Source of the DNA: an uncultured Anaerocolumna sp.
GTDB lineage: Bacteria; Bacillota; Clostridia; Lachnospirales; Lachnospiraceae
Direction of reading: 5' to 3'
DNA length: 5,342 nucleotides
NCBI GenBank assembly: GCA_937901695.1
Contig: CALDJN010000440.1
Location: forward strand, 1 to 5,342
A model generated the notes under the pieces. It saw nothing but the letters and a program-made list of their open reading frames with translations. It did no database searches and was not told where the DNA came from. Shown here piece by piece: positions 1 through 5,270 of this stretch. The translations under genes and the position numbers were made by a program. The stretch's first letter is position 1, and each line of letters starts with the position of its first letter.

Positions 1-390
1 AATGACACCTAAATTCTTCACCTGCGGTTCAGAATGACATCCGGATTTTTCACCTGCGGTTTAGAATGACATTCAGATTCTTCACCTACGGTTCAGAATG
101 ACACCTAAATTCTTCACCTGCGGTTCAGAATGACATCCGGATTTTTCACCTGCGGTTTAGAATGACATTCAGATTCTTCACCTACGGTTCAGAATGACAC
201 CTAAATTCTTCACCTGCGGTTCAGAATGACATCCGGATTTTTCACCTACGGTTCGGAATGACATTCGGATTCTTCACCTGTGGTTCAGAATGACATCTGG
301 ATTCTTCACCTGCGGTTCAGAATGACATTCGGATTCTTCACCTGCGGTTCAGAATGACACTTGGATTCTTCGCCTTTGGGGCTCAGAATG
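1..390. repeat. Tandem array of 32-bp units with 96-bp higher-order period
   Basis: Twelve head-to-tail units begin with AATGACA at 1, 33, 65, 97, 129, 161, 193, 225, 257, 289, 321 and 353. Eleven are exactly 32 bp and the last is 34 bp; a thirteenth start lies at 387. The shared core is TTCACCTGCGGTTCAGAATG, whose complement contains TGTCATTCTGA. Units vary in threes: 1-96 is identical to 97-192, and 193-247 again matches 1-55, so blocks of three units have been duplicated as 96-bp modules. Every frame of the module contains stop codons, so it is not coding. The array is in phase at base 1 and probably continues to the left. Related short repeats are dispersed in many clostridial genomes; their function is not established. 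Apart from this array, bases 1-390 hold nothing I can identify. Confidence 0.95.
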
Positions 391-391
391 A

Positions 392-408
392 CAGTTTTGC
401 AACAGCCC
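392..408 (+). repeat. Terminal box of repeat family, copy 1
   Basis: CAGTTTTGCAACAGCCC follows the last array unit and marks where the tandem repeat stops. A near-copy with 15 of 17 identical bases, in the same orientation and also preceded by AATG, closes the second repeat region at 2273-2289. A shared end box suggests that both regions belong to one dispersed repeat family with a defined right boundary. Confidence 0.6.
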
Positions 409-425
409 GGGTTATATAGTATAAA
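397..425 (+). promoter_or_regulatory. Possible sigma-A promoter for galK
   Basis: TTGCAA (397-402; 4 of 6 to consensus) is followed after 17 bp by TATAAA (420-425; 5 of 6). Transcription would start near 432 and give a leader of about 125 nt before galK. The -35 hexamer lies inside the terminal box of the repeat array, so the repeat would supply part of the promoter. AT-rich DNA yields such matches by chance and the -35 is weak. Confidence 0.35.
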
Positions 426-457
426 TTAAAGGTGCGAATGCTCCAGAATTGAAGTTA

Positions 458-540
458 GGTTGAAAAAACATTGCTTTTTCAACCGGTAATTTGTGTTGGC
501 GCACAAAGTTACTATCGCTATTAAAAGGCGCTAAAGCGCC
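458..540 (+). promoter_or_regulatory. Three-hairpin leader upstream of galK
   Basis: Three perfect inverted repeats follow one another. GGTTGAAAAA (458-467) pairs with TTTTTCAACC (475-484), a 10-bp stem with a 7-nt loop. TTTGTG (490-495) pairs with CACAAA (502-507) around a 6-nt loop. GGCGC (527-531) pairs with GCGCC (536-540) around TAAA. The third stem ends 5 nt before the AGAGG ribosome binding site (546-550), so it could influence translation of galK. None is followed by a T-run typical of an intrinsic terminator. It may be a structured leader, or a remnant of the adjacent repeat element. I do not recognise a known riboswitch class. Confidence 0.45.
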
Positions 541-555
541 AGAATAGAGGTTATT

Positions 556-1737
556 ATGAAAGAACAACTAGTTAACAAATTTAAAGAAGTTTTTGGTGAA
601 CAAGAAACTGTTATAGATTCTGGAGATATTCAGACATTTTTTGCCCCTGGTCGGGTAAATCTCATTGGAGAACATACAGATTATAACGGTGGACATGTAT
701 TTCCATGTGCTTTAACAATTGGAACCTATGCAGTAATAAAAAAGAATCCGGATAAGCTGCTTCGGTTTTACTCCATGAATTTTCAACAAATTGGTGTGAT
801 TAGCTCAACTATTGAAAATCTGCAATACGATAAAGGGGATGATTGGGCTAATTATCCCAAAGCAGTAATTTGGGCTTTGGAACAAAAGGGTTATAAGATT
901 CAACAAGGCATGGACATCCTTTATTATGGTAATATCCCCAATCAATCCGGATTATCCTCTTCTGCCTCCATAGAAGTGCTTACAGGATATATAGTTAAGG
1001 AGCTATTCCATTTTAATTTTGATATGGTAGAACTGGCTAAAATATGCCAATATGCAGAAAATCAATTTATTGGTGTTAATTGTGGAATAATGGATCAATT
1101 TGCAATTGCTATGGGGAAAAAAGGCTATGCAATATTTTTGGATACCACGAATCTTACTTATGAATATGCTCCCTTAAAACTGAAGGGCATGAAGATTGTC
1201 ATTGCCAATACCAATAAGAAAAGAGGGCTTGGTGATTCTAAATATAATGAAAGAAGAAAAGAATGTGAAACAGCTCTTTTAGACCTGCAGTCAGTTGCAA
1301 ATATACAATCCCTTGGAGAATTAAATGAAGAAGAATTTGAAGCATATAAAAGTACAATTAAAGACCCTATTTGTAGAAAACGGGCAAAACACGCTGTATA
1401 TGAAAATCAGAGGACAATCCAAGCAGTAGAAGCATTAAAAAATAATGATATATACCTGTTTGGTCAATTGATGAATGCTTCTCATATTTCTTTAAGAGAC
1501 GATTATGAAGTTACTGGTTATGAATTGGATACATTAGTAGAGGCTGCCTGGAAGCAGAAAGGGGTATTTGGCTCAAGAATGACAGGTGCCGGTTTTGGCG
1601 GTTGTACTGTAAGTGTTGTTGATGAAAATCTGGTGGAACGTTTTATTGATGAAGTAGGTAAGGAATATGAAAAAAAAGTTGGTTATAAAGCTGATTTCTA
1701 TGTAGTAGATGTAGGAAAAGGTCCGGAAAGAATTTAA
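556..1737 (+). CDS. galK: Galactokinase
   Basis: Cytoplasmic GHMP-family kinase that phosphorylates alpha-D-galactose with ATP to galactose 1-phosphate, the first committed Leloir step. The 393-aa length is normal for bacterial galactokinase. The galactokinase signature GRVNLIGEHTDYNGG is at residues 32-46, the phosphate-binding motif SGLSSSAS at 131-138, and the C-terminal GHMP motif MTGAGFGGC at 342-350. R33 and D180 (in CGIMDQF) fall where Lactococcus lactis GalK has its catalytic Arg36 and Asp183. NERR (231-234) follows the usual DSKY. The ATG at 556 is preceded by AGAGG at 546-550, and the protein then enters the family's N-terminal region, so this start is secure. No frameshift or missing key residue is seen. 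galT and galE are absent from the window, so the gene appears to be monocistronic, with repeat arrays on both sides and a hairpin-rich leader. No canonical strong terminator follows. Confidence 0.97.
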   Translation: MKEQLVNKFKEVFGEQETVIDSGDIQTFFAPGRVNLIGEHTDYNGGHVFPCALTIGTYAVIKKNPDKLLRFYSMNFQQIGVISSTIENLQYDKGDDWANYPKAVIWALEQKGYKIQQGMDILYYGNIPNQSGLSSSASIEVLTGYIVKELFHFNFDMVELAKICQYAENQFIGVNCGIMDQFAIAMGKKGYAIFLDTTNLTYEYAPLKLKGMKIVIANTNKKRGLGDSKYNERRKECETALLDLQSVANIQSLGELNEEEFEAYKSTIKDPICRKRAKHAVYENQRTIQAVEALKNNDIYLFGQLMNASHISLRDDYEVTGYELDTLVEAAWKQKGVFGSRMTGAGFGGCTVSVVDENLVERFIDEVGKEYEKKVGYKADFYVVDVGKGPERI

Positions 1738-1750
1738 GGTAAAATAAAAA

Positions 1751-1958
1751 CTTTGTCATTCCGAGCTAACTTTGTCATTCTAAGCAAGCCTTGCCATTCT
1801 GAGCTAACTTTGTCATTCTAAGCAAGCCTTGCCATTCCGAGCTAACTTTATCATTCTGAGCAAGCCTTGCCATTCCGAGTTAACTTTATCATTTTAATCA
1901 AGCCTTGCTATTCCGGGCTAACTTTGTCATTCCAAGCAAGCCTTGTCATTCTGAAAGC
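1751..1958. repeat. Tandem array of 19-bp units in 38-bp dimers
   Basis: Ten exact 19-bp units cover 1751-1940, followed by a partial eleventh to about 1958. They alternate between an A type (CTTTGTCATTCCGAGCTAA, or CCTTGCCATT in later copies) and a B type (CTTTGTCATTCTAAGCAAG), so the true module is a 38-bp dimer present five times (starts 1751, 1789, 1827, 1865, 1903). The shared core is TCATTC-YGAGC, the reverse-complement sense of the AGAATGA core in the array at 1-390. The array begins 14 bp after the galK stop codon. It is non-coding, with TAA in many units. No function is recognised. Confidence 0.93.
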
Positions 1959-2289
1959 AAATTCAGCAAGCTGAATTATGCTTGAAGAATCTCATTTTAA
2001 AATGGGATTCCTCCAGCCTATAATTTAACTTTGCTGAACTTACTCCCAGAATTATAATGCAAAATAGCACACTATAAACGAAAGGGGTTCTTCGCAAATT
2101 CAACTTCGTTGAATTTTTACTCAGAATTACCACGCTTAACAGCACCACAGTAAACCAAATGCTTATTGCGTGATAATTCTGCCGCGTCAAGCTTGCTCGT
2201 GCGCATAAACAACCCCGAAGAAGTTGCTTGCTATGGTTCTTTCATAGCAATGACATACTTTTATAGCAATGGCAGTTTTGCAGTAGCCC
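1959..2289. repeat. Hairpin-rich non-coding element continuing the 19-bp array
   Basis: No convincing gene is present. Inverted repeats are dense: AATTCAGC/GCTGAATT (1960-1967, 1970-1977); a 24-bp palindrome at 1987-2010 with a single G-T wobble; AAATTCAAC/GTTGAATTT (2096-2104, 2108-2116); CAGAATTACCACGC (2122-2135) with GCGTGATAATTCTG (2168-2181), 13 of 14 paired; and TTGCTATG/CATAGCAA (2228-2235, 2243-2250). A diverged direct repeat of about 50 bp lies at 2033-2083 and 2108-2158, offset 75 bp. The right end carries AATGACA, the opposite sense to the array on the left, and closes with the terminal box at 2273-2289. Together, 1751-2289 looks like one composite dispersed element with inverted ends, MITE-like in architecture. 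This reading is an inference. Confidence 0.6.
2273..2289 (+). repeat. Terminal box of repeat family, copy 2
   Basis: CAGTTTTGCAGTAGCCC matches the box at 392-408 at 15 of 17 positions, in the same orientation, and is also preceded by AATG. It marks the boundary between the hairpin-rich repeat region and ordinary AT-rich promoter DNA. No -10 element follows at a suitable distance here, unlike at copy 1. Confidence 0.6.
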
Positions 2290-2355
2290 CCTAAAGTTTT
2301 AATTTCTAAACTATAACTTTTACAATTGTTTACATTGATAATTTGTTCATATTAT

Positions 2356-2384
2356 TTGACATATTTCTGTATGTTTTGTACAAT
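2356..2384 (+). promoter_or_regulatory. Strong sigma-A-type promoter for the phosphatase gene
   Basis: A perfect TTGACA (2356-2361) is followed after exactly 17 bp by TACAAT (2379-2384; 5 of 6 to TATAAT). Transcription would start near 2391, leaving a leader of about 195 nt before the ATG at 2588. Just upstream are two TTTACA copies 10 bp apart (2319-2324, 2329-2334) and the palindrome ACAATTGT (2322-2329), a possible activator or repressor site in very AT-rich DNA. This is the best promoter in the window. Confidence 0.75.
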
Positions 2385-2431
2385 AAAAAGTAAGAAAAAA
2401 TATTGAAGATTCATTGATACTAATATTCTTG

Positions 2432-2529
2432 ACTACATAAAAATAAGATAGTTATAGTCTGCTGAACAATCAGACAAGTTTATTGGTTGGATGAAGAAAA
2501 CTACACAAATAAGATAGTTATAGTCCGCT
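2432..2529 (+). repeat. Direct repeat in the phosphatase leader
   Basis: Two 23-bp copies, at 2441-2463 and 2507-2529, share 22 of 23 bases around AAGATAGTTATAGTC and are offset by 66 bp. Similarity extends slightly to the left (CTACATAA / CTACAC). Both lie downstream of the predicted transcription start, so they would be in the mRNA leader. A short stem GTCTG/CAGAC (2457-2461, 2471-2475) forms only after the first copy. An 8-bp inverted match, ACTATAAC, lies upstream of the promoter at 2310-2317. They could be operators or an RNA element. I recognise no known motif. Confidence 0.7.
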
Positions 2530-2587
2530 TTTATTTACTGAAAATGCTTAATTGATTCATTCATATGAGAAAGGAGCAATACTAATA

Positions 2588-3346
2588 ATGGAAGGTTTTA
2601 TAGATATTCACAGCCATATAATACCTGATTTAGACGATGGTTCAGCTAACATGGATCAAACCATTAACATGCTAAAAATTGCATATAGAGAGGGTATTCG
2701 TTCAATTATTGTAACGCCACACAATCAAAGAGGTAAATACAGAATTACCAATTCACAGATTAAATACCATATGAATGAATTACAAGAATATATCAATTCC
2801 ACTACATTGCCAATTACTCTCTATACAGGTAGTGAAATTTATTATTCCTTTGATACCATACAGCTTTTAAAGGAAAATCAACATCTTACTCTGGCAGATT
2901 CAAGATACGTTCTGATTGAATTTCCACCCTCTTCAGAATATCAGTATATTAAGAATGGATTAAATGAACTTTATGCAGCCGGATATTTGCCCATATTAGC
3001 ACATGGAGAGAGATATAGGAACATAACCTGTGAATTGGAGCGCTTTTATGAATTGCTTTGCATGGGTGTATACATACAAGTGAACGCTATGACGATAACT
3101 GGAGATAACGGAAGATTACAGCAGATTATAGCGAATGAATTGCTAAAGAAGGATTATATTCAATTTATAGCTACAGATTGTAATAGTGATGGGATTCGGG
3201 CTCCAAGATTATCTGAGTGTGTGGATACCATTCGTAGAAAATATGGAGAAGCGTATGTTAATAAGCTTTTAATAGAGAATCCAAGTAAGGTATTAAACAA
3301 AGAGTATGATATAAAAGTATATAAAAAAATAAAATGGATTGGATGA
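2588..3346 (+). CDS. CpsB/YwqE-type PHP-family tyrosine phosphatase with altered metal site
   Basis: A 252-aa protein of the manganese-dependent bacterial protein-tyrosine phosphatase family (CpsB/CapC/YwqE, polymerase-and-histidinol-phosphatase fold). Characterised members dephosphorylate bacterial tyrosine kinases that control capsule or exopolysaccharide synthesis. Family motifs are in order: DIHSHIIPDLDDG (6-18), TPH (43-45), GSE (81-83), LIEFP (109-113), AHGER (138-142), ATDCN (195-199). By the constant spacing to pneumococcal Cps4B, H8, H10, H45, E83, E111, H139 and D197 are metal ligands. The last ligand, normally His in (S/T)DAH, is Asn199, and the usual AHPER is AHGER, so activity or metal use may differ. 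The start is the ATG at 2588, behind AAGGAG at 2571-2576 (11-nt gap); the frame is open from an upstream TTG at 2552, but that would add 12 non-family residues and bury the ribosome site. No kinase or polysaccharide gene is adjacent. No clear terminator precedes the CorA gene. Confidence 0.88.
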   Translation: MEGFIDIHSHIIPDLDDGSANMDQTINMLKIAYREGIRSIIVTPHNQRGKYRITNSQIKYHMNELQEYINSTTLPITLYTGSEIYYSFDTIQLLKENQHLTLADSRYVLIEFPPSSEYQYIKNGLNELYAAGYLPILAHGERYRNITCELERFYELLCMGVYIQVNAMTITGDNGRLQQIIANELLKKDYIQFIATDCNSDGIRAPRLSECVDTIRRKYGEAYVNKLLIENPSKVLNKEYDIKVYKKIKWIG

Positions 3347-3431
3347 AATAGAAAGAGTTTATTTATTTGAATAAAAGCTGCAAAAGGGAGAAAAGTTAGA
3401 AGTATAATAATAACTATTAAAGGATGAAAAC

Positions 3432-4367
3432 ATGATATATTTTGTTGATAATGGAAAACTCTTGGAAAGTGAAGGCTCTAAATTTCAATATAATCAAGAA
3501 GAGCCATATTTATGTTTATTTAATCAAGAAGAATTACTTCAATATTCTAAAATATTTCGAATAAGCAATAGAATAGTTAATGATATTTTGGAAGAACATA
3601 GTATTAAGTTCGAAAGTTATGATGAATTTGATATAATTTCTTTAAACATACCGAAATCAGCAGAAAAGGGTACCCTTCCAAGACACATAACTATATATTT
3701 TAGTAATAATCTACTTATGTTTGTATGCAATCATCCGGAAGAACTAGATATTTTGGAAAAAGTAGAGAAAGATATGGAAAATGAGGAGAACGAAAAGGAT
3801 GATCTTTCTCTTGGAAGAATTCTAGTACTGTTCTTTGATTATTTGACAAAAACTGATTATGCCAAATTGGAGCACATGGAAGAGACCATAACTTCATTGG
3901 AAGAGTCAATCATAACCTCCCGTAACAAAAATTATATTAAAGAAATTACAAACTTACGTAAAAAACTAATGAGATATAAAAGATATTATGACAGGCTGTT
4001 ATCCGTTACAGAAGCGATAGAAGAGAATGTGAATGGACTTCTTTCTAAGAAAGGAGTGCGTTACTTTAGGATTATAACGGATCGTAACAAAAGACTTCTA
4101 GAAAGTACACGCTTCCTGCAAGATTACCTTTCCCAGGTAAGAGAAGCCTATCAAACACAAGTTGATATTAATCTGAACAACATTATGAAACTCTCAACGG
4201 TTATTACCACAATCTTCTTGCCACTTACACTTATTGTAGGCTGGTATGGTATGAACTTTAATATGCCGGAATATCAATTAATCTATGGATATCCCTTAGT
4301 GATTATAGGTAGTTTAATCATATCGGTACTGATTATTATATATTTTAAGAAGCATAAGTGGTTTTAA
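3432..4367 (+). CDS. corA: CorA-family magnesium/divalent cation channel
   Basis: A 311-aa inner-membrane protein of the CorA metal ion transporter family, typically a homopentameric Mg2+ channel. The first 120 or so residues match the cytoplasmic alpha/beta domain. Residues about 125-250 are long charged helices (acidic stretch EKVEKDMENEENEKDD at 109-124) forming the funnel and stalk. TM1 is about 252-271, followed directly by the diagnostic YGMNF (GMN at 273-275) and the MPE loop (278-280). TM2 is about 286-305, and the protein ends in the basic tail KKHKWF. Length and end are normal. The ATG at 3432 has AAAGGATG at 3419-3426. The gene starts 85 bp after the phosphatase stop. A lone TATAAT (3403-3408) has no good -35, so it may be cotranscribed with the phosphatase gene or use a weak promoter. 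It could transport Co2+ or Ni2+, or act as an exporter; sequence alone cannot separate these. Confidence 0.93.
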   Translation: MIYFVDNGKLLESEGSKFQYNQEEPYLCLFNQEELLQYSKIFRISNRIVNDILEEHSIKFESYDEFDIISLNIPKSAEKGTLPRHITIYFSNNLLMFVCNHPEELDILEKVEKDMENEENEKDDLSLGRILVLFFDYLTKTDYAKLEHMEETITSLEESIITSRNKNYIKEITNLRKKLMRYKRYYDRLLSVTEAIEENVNGLLSKKGVRYFRIITDRNKRLLESTRFLQDYLSQVREAYQTQVDINLNNIMKLSTVITTIFLPLTLIVGWYGMNFNMPEYQLIYGYPLVIIGSLIISVLIIIYFKKHKWF

Positions 4368-4371
4368 GAAA

Positions 4372-4411
4372 TGGTGCCAGGCACCGGGTGCCTGGCACCA
4401 GTATCATTTTT
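4372..4411 (+). terminator. Perfect REP-like palindrome after corA, possible weak terminator
   Basis: TGGTGCCAGGCACC (4372-4385) and its exact reverse complement (4387-4400) flank a single G, giving a very stable hairpin 4 nt after the corA stop codon. Each arm contains the smaller palindrome GGTGCC-N-GGCACC, so this is two REP-like units head to head. A T5 run lies at 4407-4411, 6 nt beyond the stem, so transcription termination is possible but not canonical. The same 13-bp unit recurs after the transposase gene at 5258-5270, which favours its being a RAYT substrate that also sits in a terminator position. Confidence 0.7.
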
Positions 4412-4431
4412 AACAAAATTTATAAAAAAAC

Positions 4432-4445
4432 TTCTACATGTAGAA
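4432..4445. other. Perfect 14-bp palindrome in the spacer before the transposase
   Basis: TTCTACATGTAGAA is a perfect palindrome in the AT-rich spacer between corA and the transposase gene. It lies just upstream of the possible promoter at 4459-4487 and could be a dimeric repressor site. The remaining spacer (4446-4640) is very AT-rich and shows no other gene. Confidence 0.4.
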
Positions 4446-4458
4446 TATCATCTACTTC

Positions 4459-4487
4459 TTGAATTACTTGGTAAAATATAATATTAT
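4459..4487 (+). promoter_or_regulatory. Possible weak promoter for the transposase
   Basis: TTGAAT (4459-4464; 4 of 6) is followed after 17 bp by TATTAT (4482-4487; 5 of 6). A TATAAT at 4477-4482 overlaps it but has no -35 at a suitable distance. The resulting leader would be about 160 nt. Matches of this quality are expected by chance in such AT-rich DNA. Confidence 0.25.
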
Positions 4488-4640
4488 AGCTTTAATAGAC
4501 TAATTTCATTTTATATATCATCTAATATCAATTCATCAATATATTTTAGCTTTACTATAAAAGTTAAATGTTTCTTATTTAATTCTTTATGATAGTTTCG
4601 TTCTACTCTTATTCCTTATTAAAATATTATATAATTATTT

Positions 4641-4655
4641 GGAGGTGATTTTATT
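4641..4655 (+). promoter_or_regulatory. Strong ribosome binding site preceding an ATT start codon
   Basis: GGAGGTGAT (4641-4649) is an almost ideal Shine-Dalgarno sequence. The ATT codon at 4653-4655 lies 7 nt after GGAGG, the optimal spacing, and is in frame with the transposase. The in-frame stop TAA at 4632-4634 bounds the frame. Between it and the ATG at 4821 there is no in-frame ATG, GTG, TTG or CTG. This site therefore decides the start. Confidence 0.75.
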
Positions 4656-5246
4656 CCTAGAAAAAAACGAGTATGGTATCCTGGAGCCATATATCATATC
4701 TATAGCAGAGGTAATAATAAAAATAAAATCTTTCAGGAAGAAGCAGATTACAAGAAATTTCTTTTTTATCTACAGTTAATCAAAGAACGGTACCCGTTCC
4801 ATATCCTATCATTCTGTCTAATGTCAAATCATATCCATATTCAAATTGAAACCAAAGATCATTCAATTAGTCAAATAATGCAACATCTTTTAACGCTCTA
4901 TTCAAAATATTATAATAATAAATACAATTTAGTCGGTCATGTATTTCAGGGTAGATATCACGCAGAAATCATCGAGAATGAAGCTTATTTATTACAGACA
5001 AGCAGATATATTCATTTAAATCCAGTAAAAGCTAAGATGGTAGAAAAACCAATAGATTATCCATGGAGCAGCTACACGAAATTCATGGACAAAAAGAAAT
5101 GGAATCTGGTTAATGATACTAGAATATTAAACTACTTTCCAAATAATTGTAGAAAACAGTATAAAGAATATGTTGAAAGGAAAATTCTTGAAGAAGATGT
5201 ATCCACGGAATTAATTAAATTTGAGGCGCTAGTTGAGAAAGAGTAA
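4653..5246 (+). CDS. REP-associated tyrosine transposase (RAYT, Y1_Tnp/IS200-like), apparent ATT start
   Basis: A 197-aa single-domain HUH nuclease that would cut and rejoin single-stranded DNA at REP-type hairpins using one tyrosine. From the ATT start the N-terminus reads (M)PRKKRVWYPGAIYHIYSRGN, the expected family beginning. The HUH motif HIH is at residues 60-62 (in LMSNHIHIQ), FQGRY at 98-102, and YIHLNPVKA at 119-127, where Y119 is the likely nucleophile by comparison with Tyr115 of E. coli TnpA-REP. YPWSSY follows at 136-141. The ATG at 4821 (residue 57) would remove the first strand and helix and begin three codons before the first HUH histidine, so it is unlikely to be the real start. 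The gene lies between matching GGTGCC/GGCACC palindromes, its probable substrates. The catalytic motifs are intact with no frameshift. The alternative is a gene inactivated by an ATG-to-ATT change. Family assignment is firm; activity is unknown. Confidence 0.88.
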   Translation: MPRKKRVWYPGAIYHIYSRGNNKNKIFQEEADYKKFLFYLQLIKERYPFHILSFCLMSNHIHIQIETKDHSISQIMQHLLTLYSKYYNNKYNLVGHVFQGRYHAEIIENEAYLLQTSRYIHLNPVKAKMVEKPIDYPWSSYTKFMDKKKWNLVNDTRILNYFPNNCRKQYKEYVERKILEEDVSTELIKFEALVEKE

Positions 5247-5257
5247 AAGGTGTAAAA

Positions 5258-5270
5258 GGTGCCTGGCACC
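5258..5270. repeat. Single REP-like palindrome after the transposase
   Basis: GGTGCCTGGCACC (GGTGC, loop CTG, GCACC, or 6-bp arms around a central T) is identical to the right-hand unit of the corA-proximal palindrome at 4387-4399. The left-hand unit 4373-4385 is its reverse complement. It starts 11 nt after the transposase stop codon. No T-run follows, so it is not a typical terminator. Confidence 0.7.

Larger units (their letters stand above)
4372..5270 (+). mobile_element. RAYT gene with flanking REP-like palindromes
   Basis: The transposase gene is bracketed by GGTGCC/GGCACC palindromes: an inverted pair on the left (4373-4385 and 4387-4399) and one unit on the right (5258-5270), which begins 11 nt after the stop codon. 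RAYTs are known from E. coli and Pseudomonas to occur next to the REP sequences they recognise, usually as single-copy genes rather than as active insertion sequences. The extent given here is from outer palindrome to outer palindrome. No target-site duplication was identified, so the true boundaries are uncertain. Confidence 0.6.

Noticed and set aside
1..390. CRISPR array
   Set aside because: The units are contiguous 32-bp tandem copies. There are no unique spacers between constant repeats, and no cas genes are present.
1576..1585. AGAATGACAG inside galK, matching the array core
   Set aside because: It encodes the conserved RMTG of the GHMP motif, so the match to the repeat is coincidental.
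2096..2118. Terminator for galK at the AAATTCAAC/GTTGAATTT stem
   Set aside because: The stem is AT-rich, its T-run is largely part of the stem, and it lies about 360 bp beyond the galK stop within a repeat. It may slow transcription but is not a convincing terminator.
1963..2190. A 75-codon minus-strand reading frame encoding a hydrophobic peptide with two similar halves
   Set aside because: It lies wholly in the hairpin-rich repeat. Its two-part look comes from the 75-bp-offset DNA duplication, which keeps frame by chance. It would start at TTG without a good ribosome site and resembles no family I know.
2552..2587. TTG start adding 12 residues to the phosphatase
   Set aside because: The family protein begins at the ATG (MEGFIDIHSH), and the AAGGAG ribosome site lies inside the proposed extension.
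3403..3408. Promoter for corA at a lone TATAAT
   Set aside because: No -35 match lies at 16-18 bp. The nearest TTGAAT is 30 bp away, so it is noted only within the gene entry.
3715..3909. Minus-strand 64-codon reading frame inside corA
   Set aside because: It is antisense to a strongly supported CorA coding region, with no recognisable motif and no sign of its own start signals.
4821..4823. ATG as start of the transposase
   Set aside because: It would delete 56 conserved residues and begin immediately before the HUH motif. The frame upstream encodes the expected family N-terminus with a strong ribosome site.
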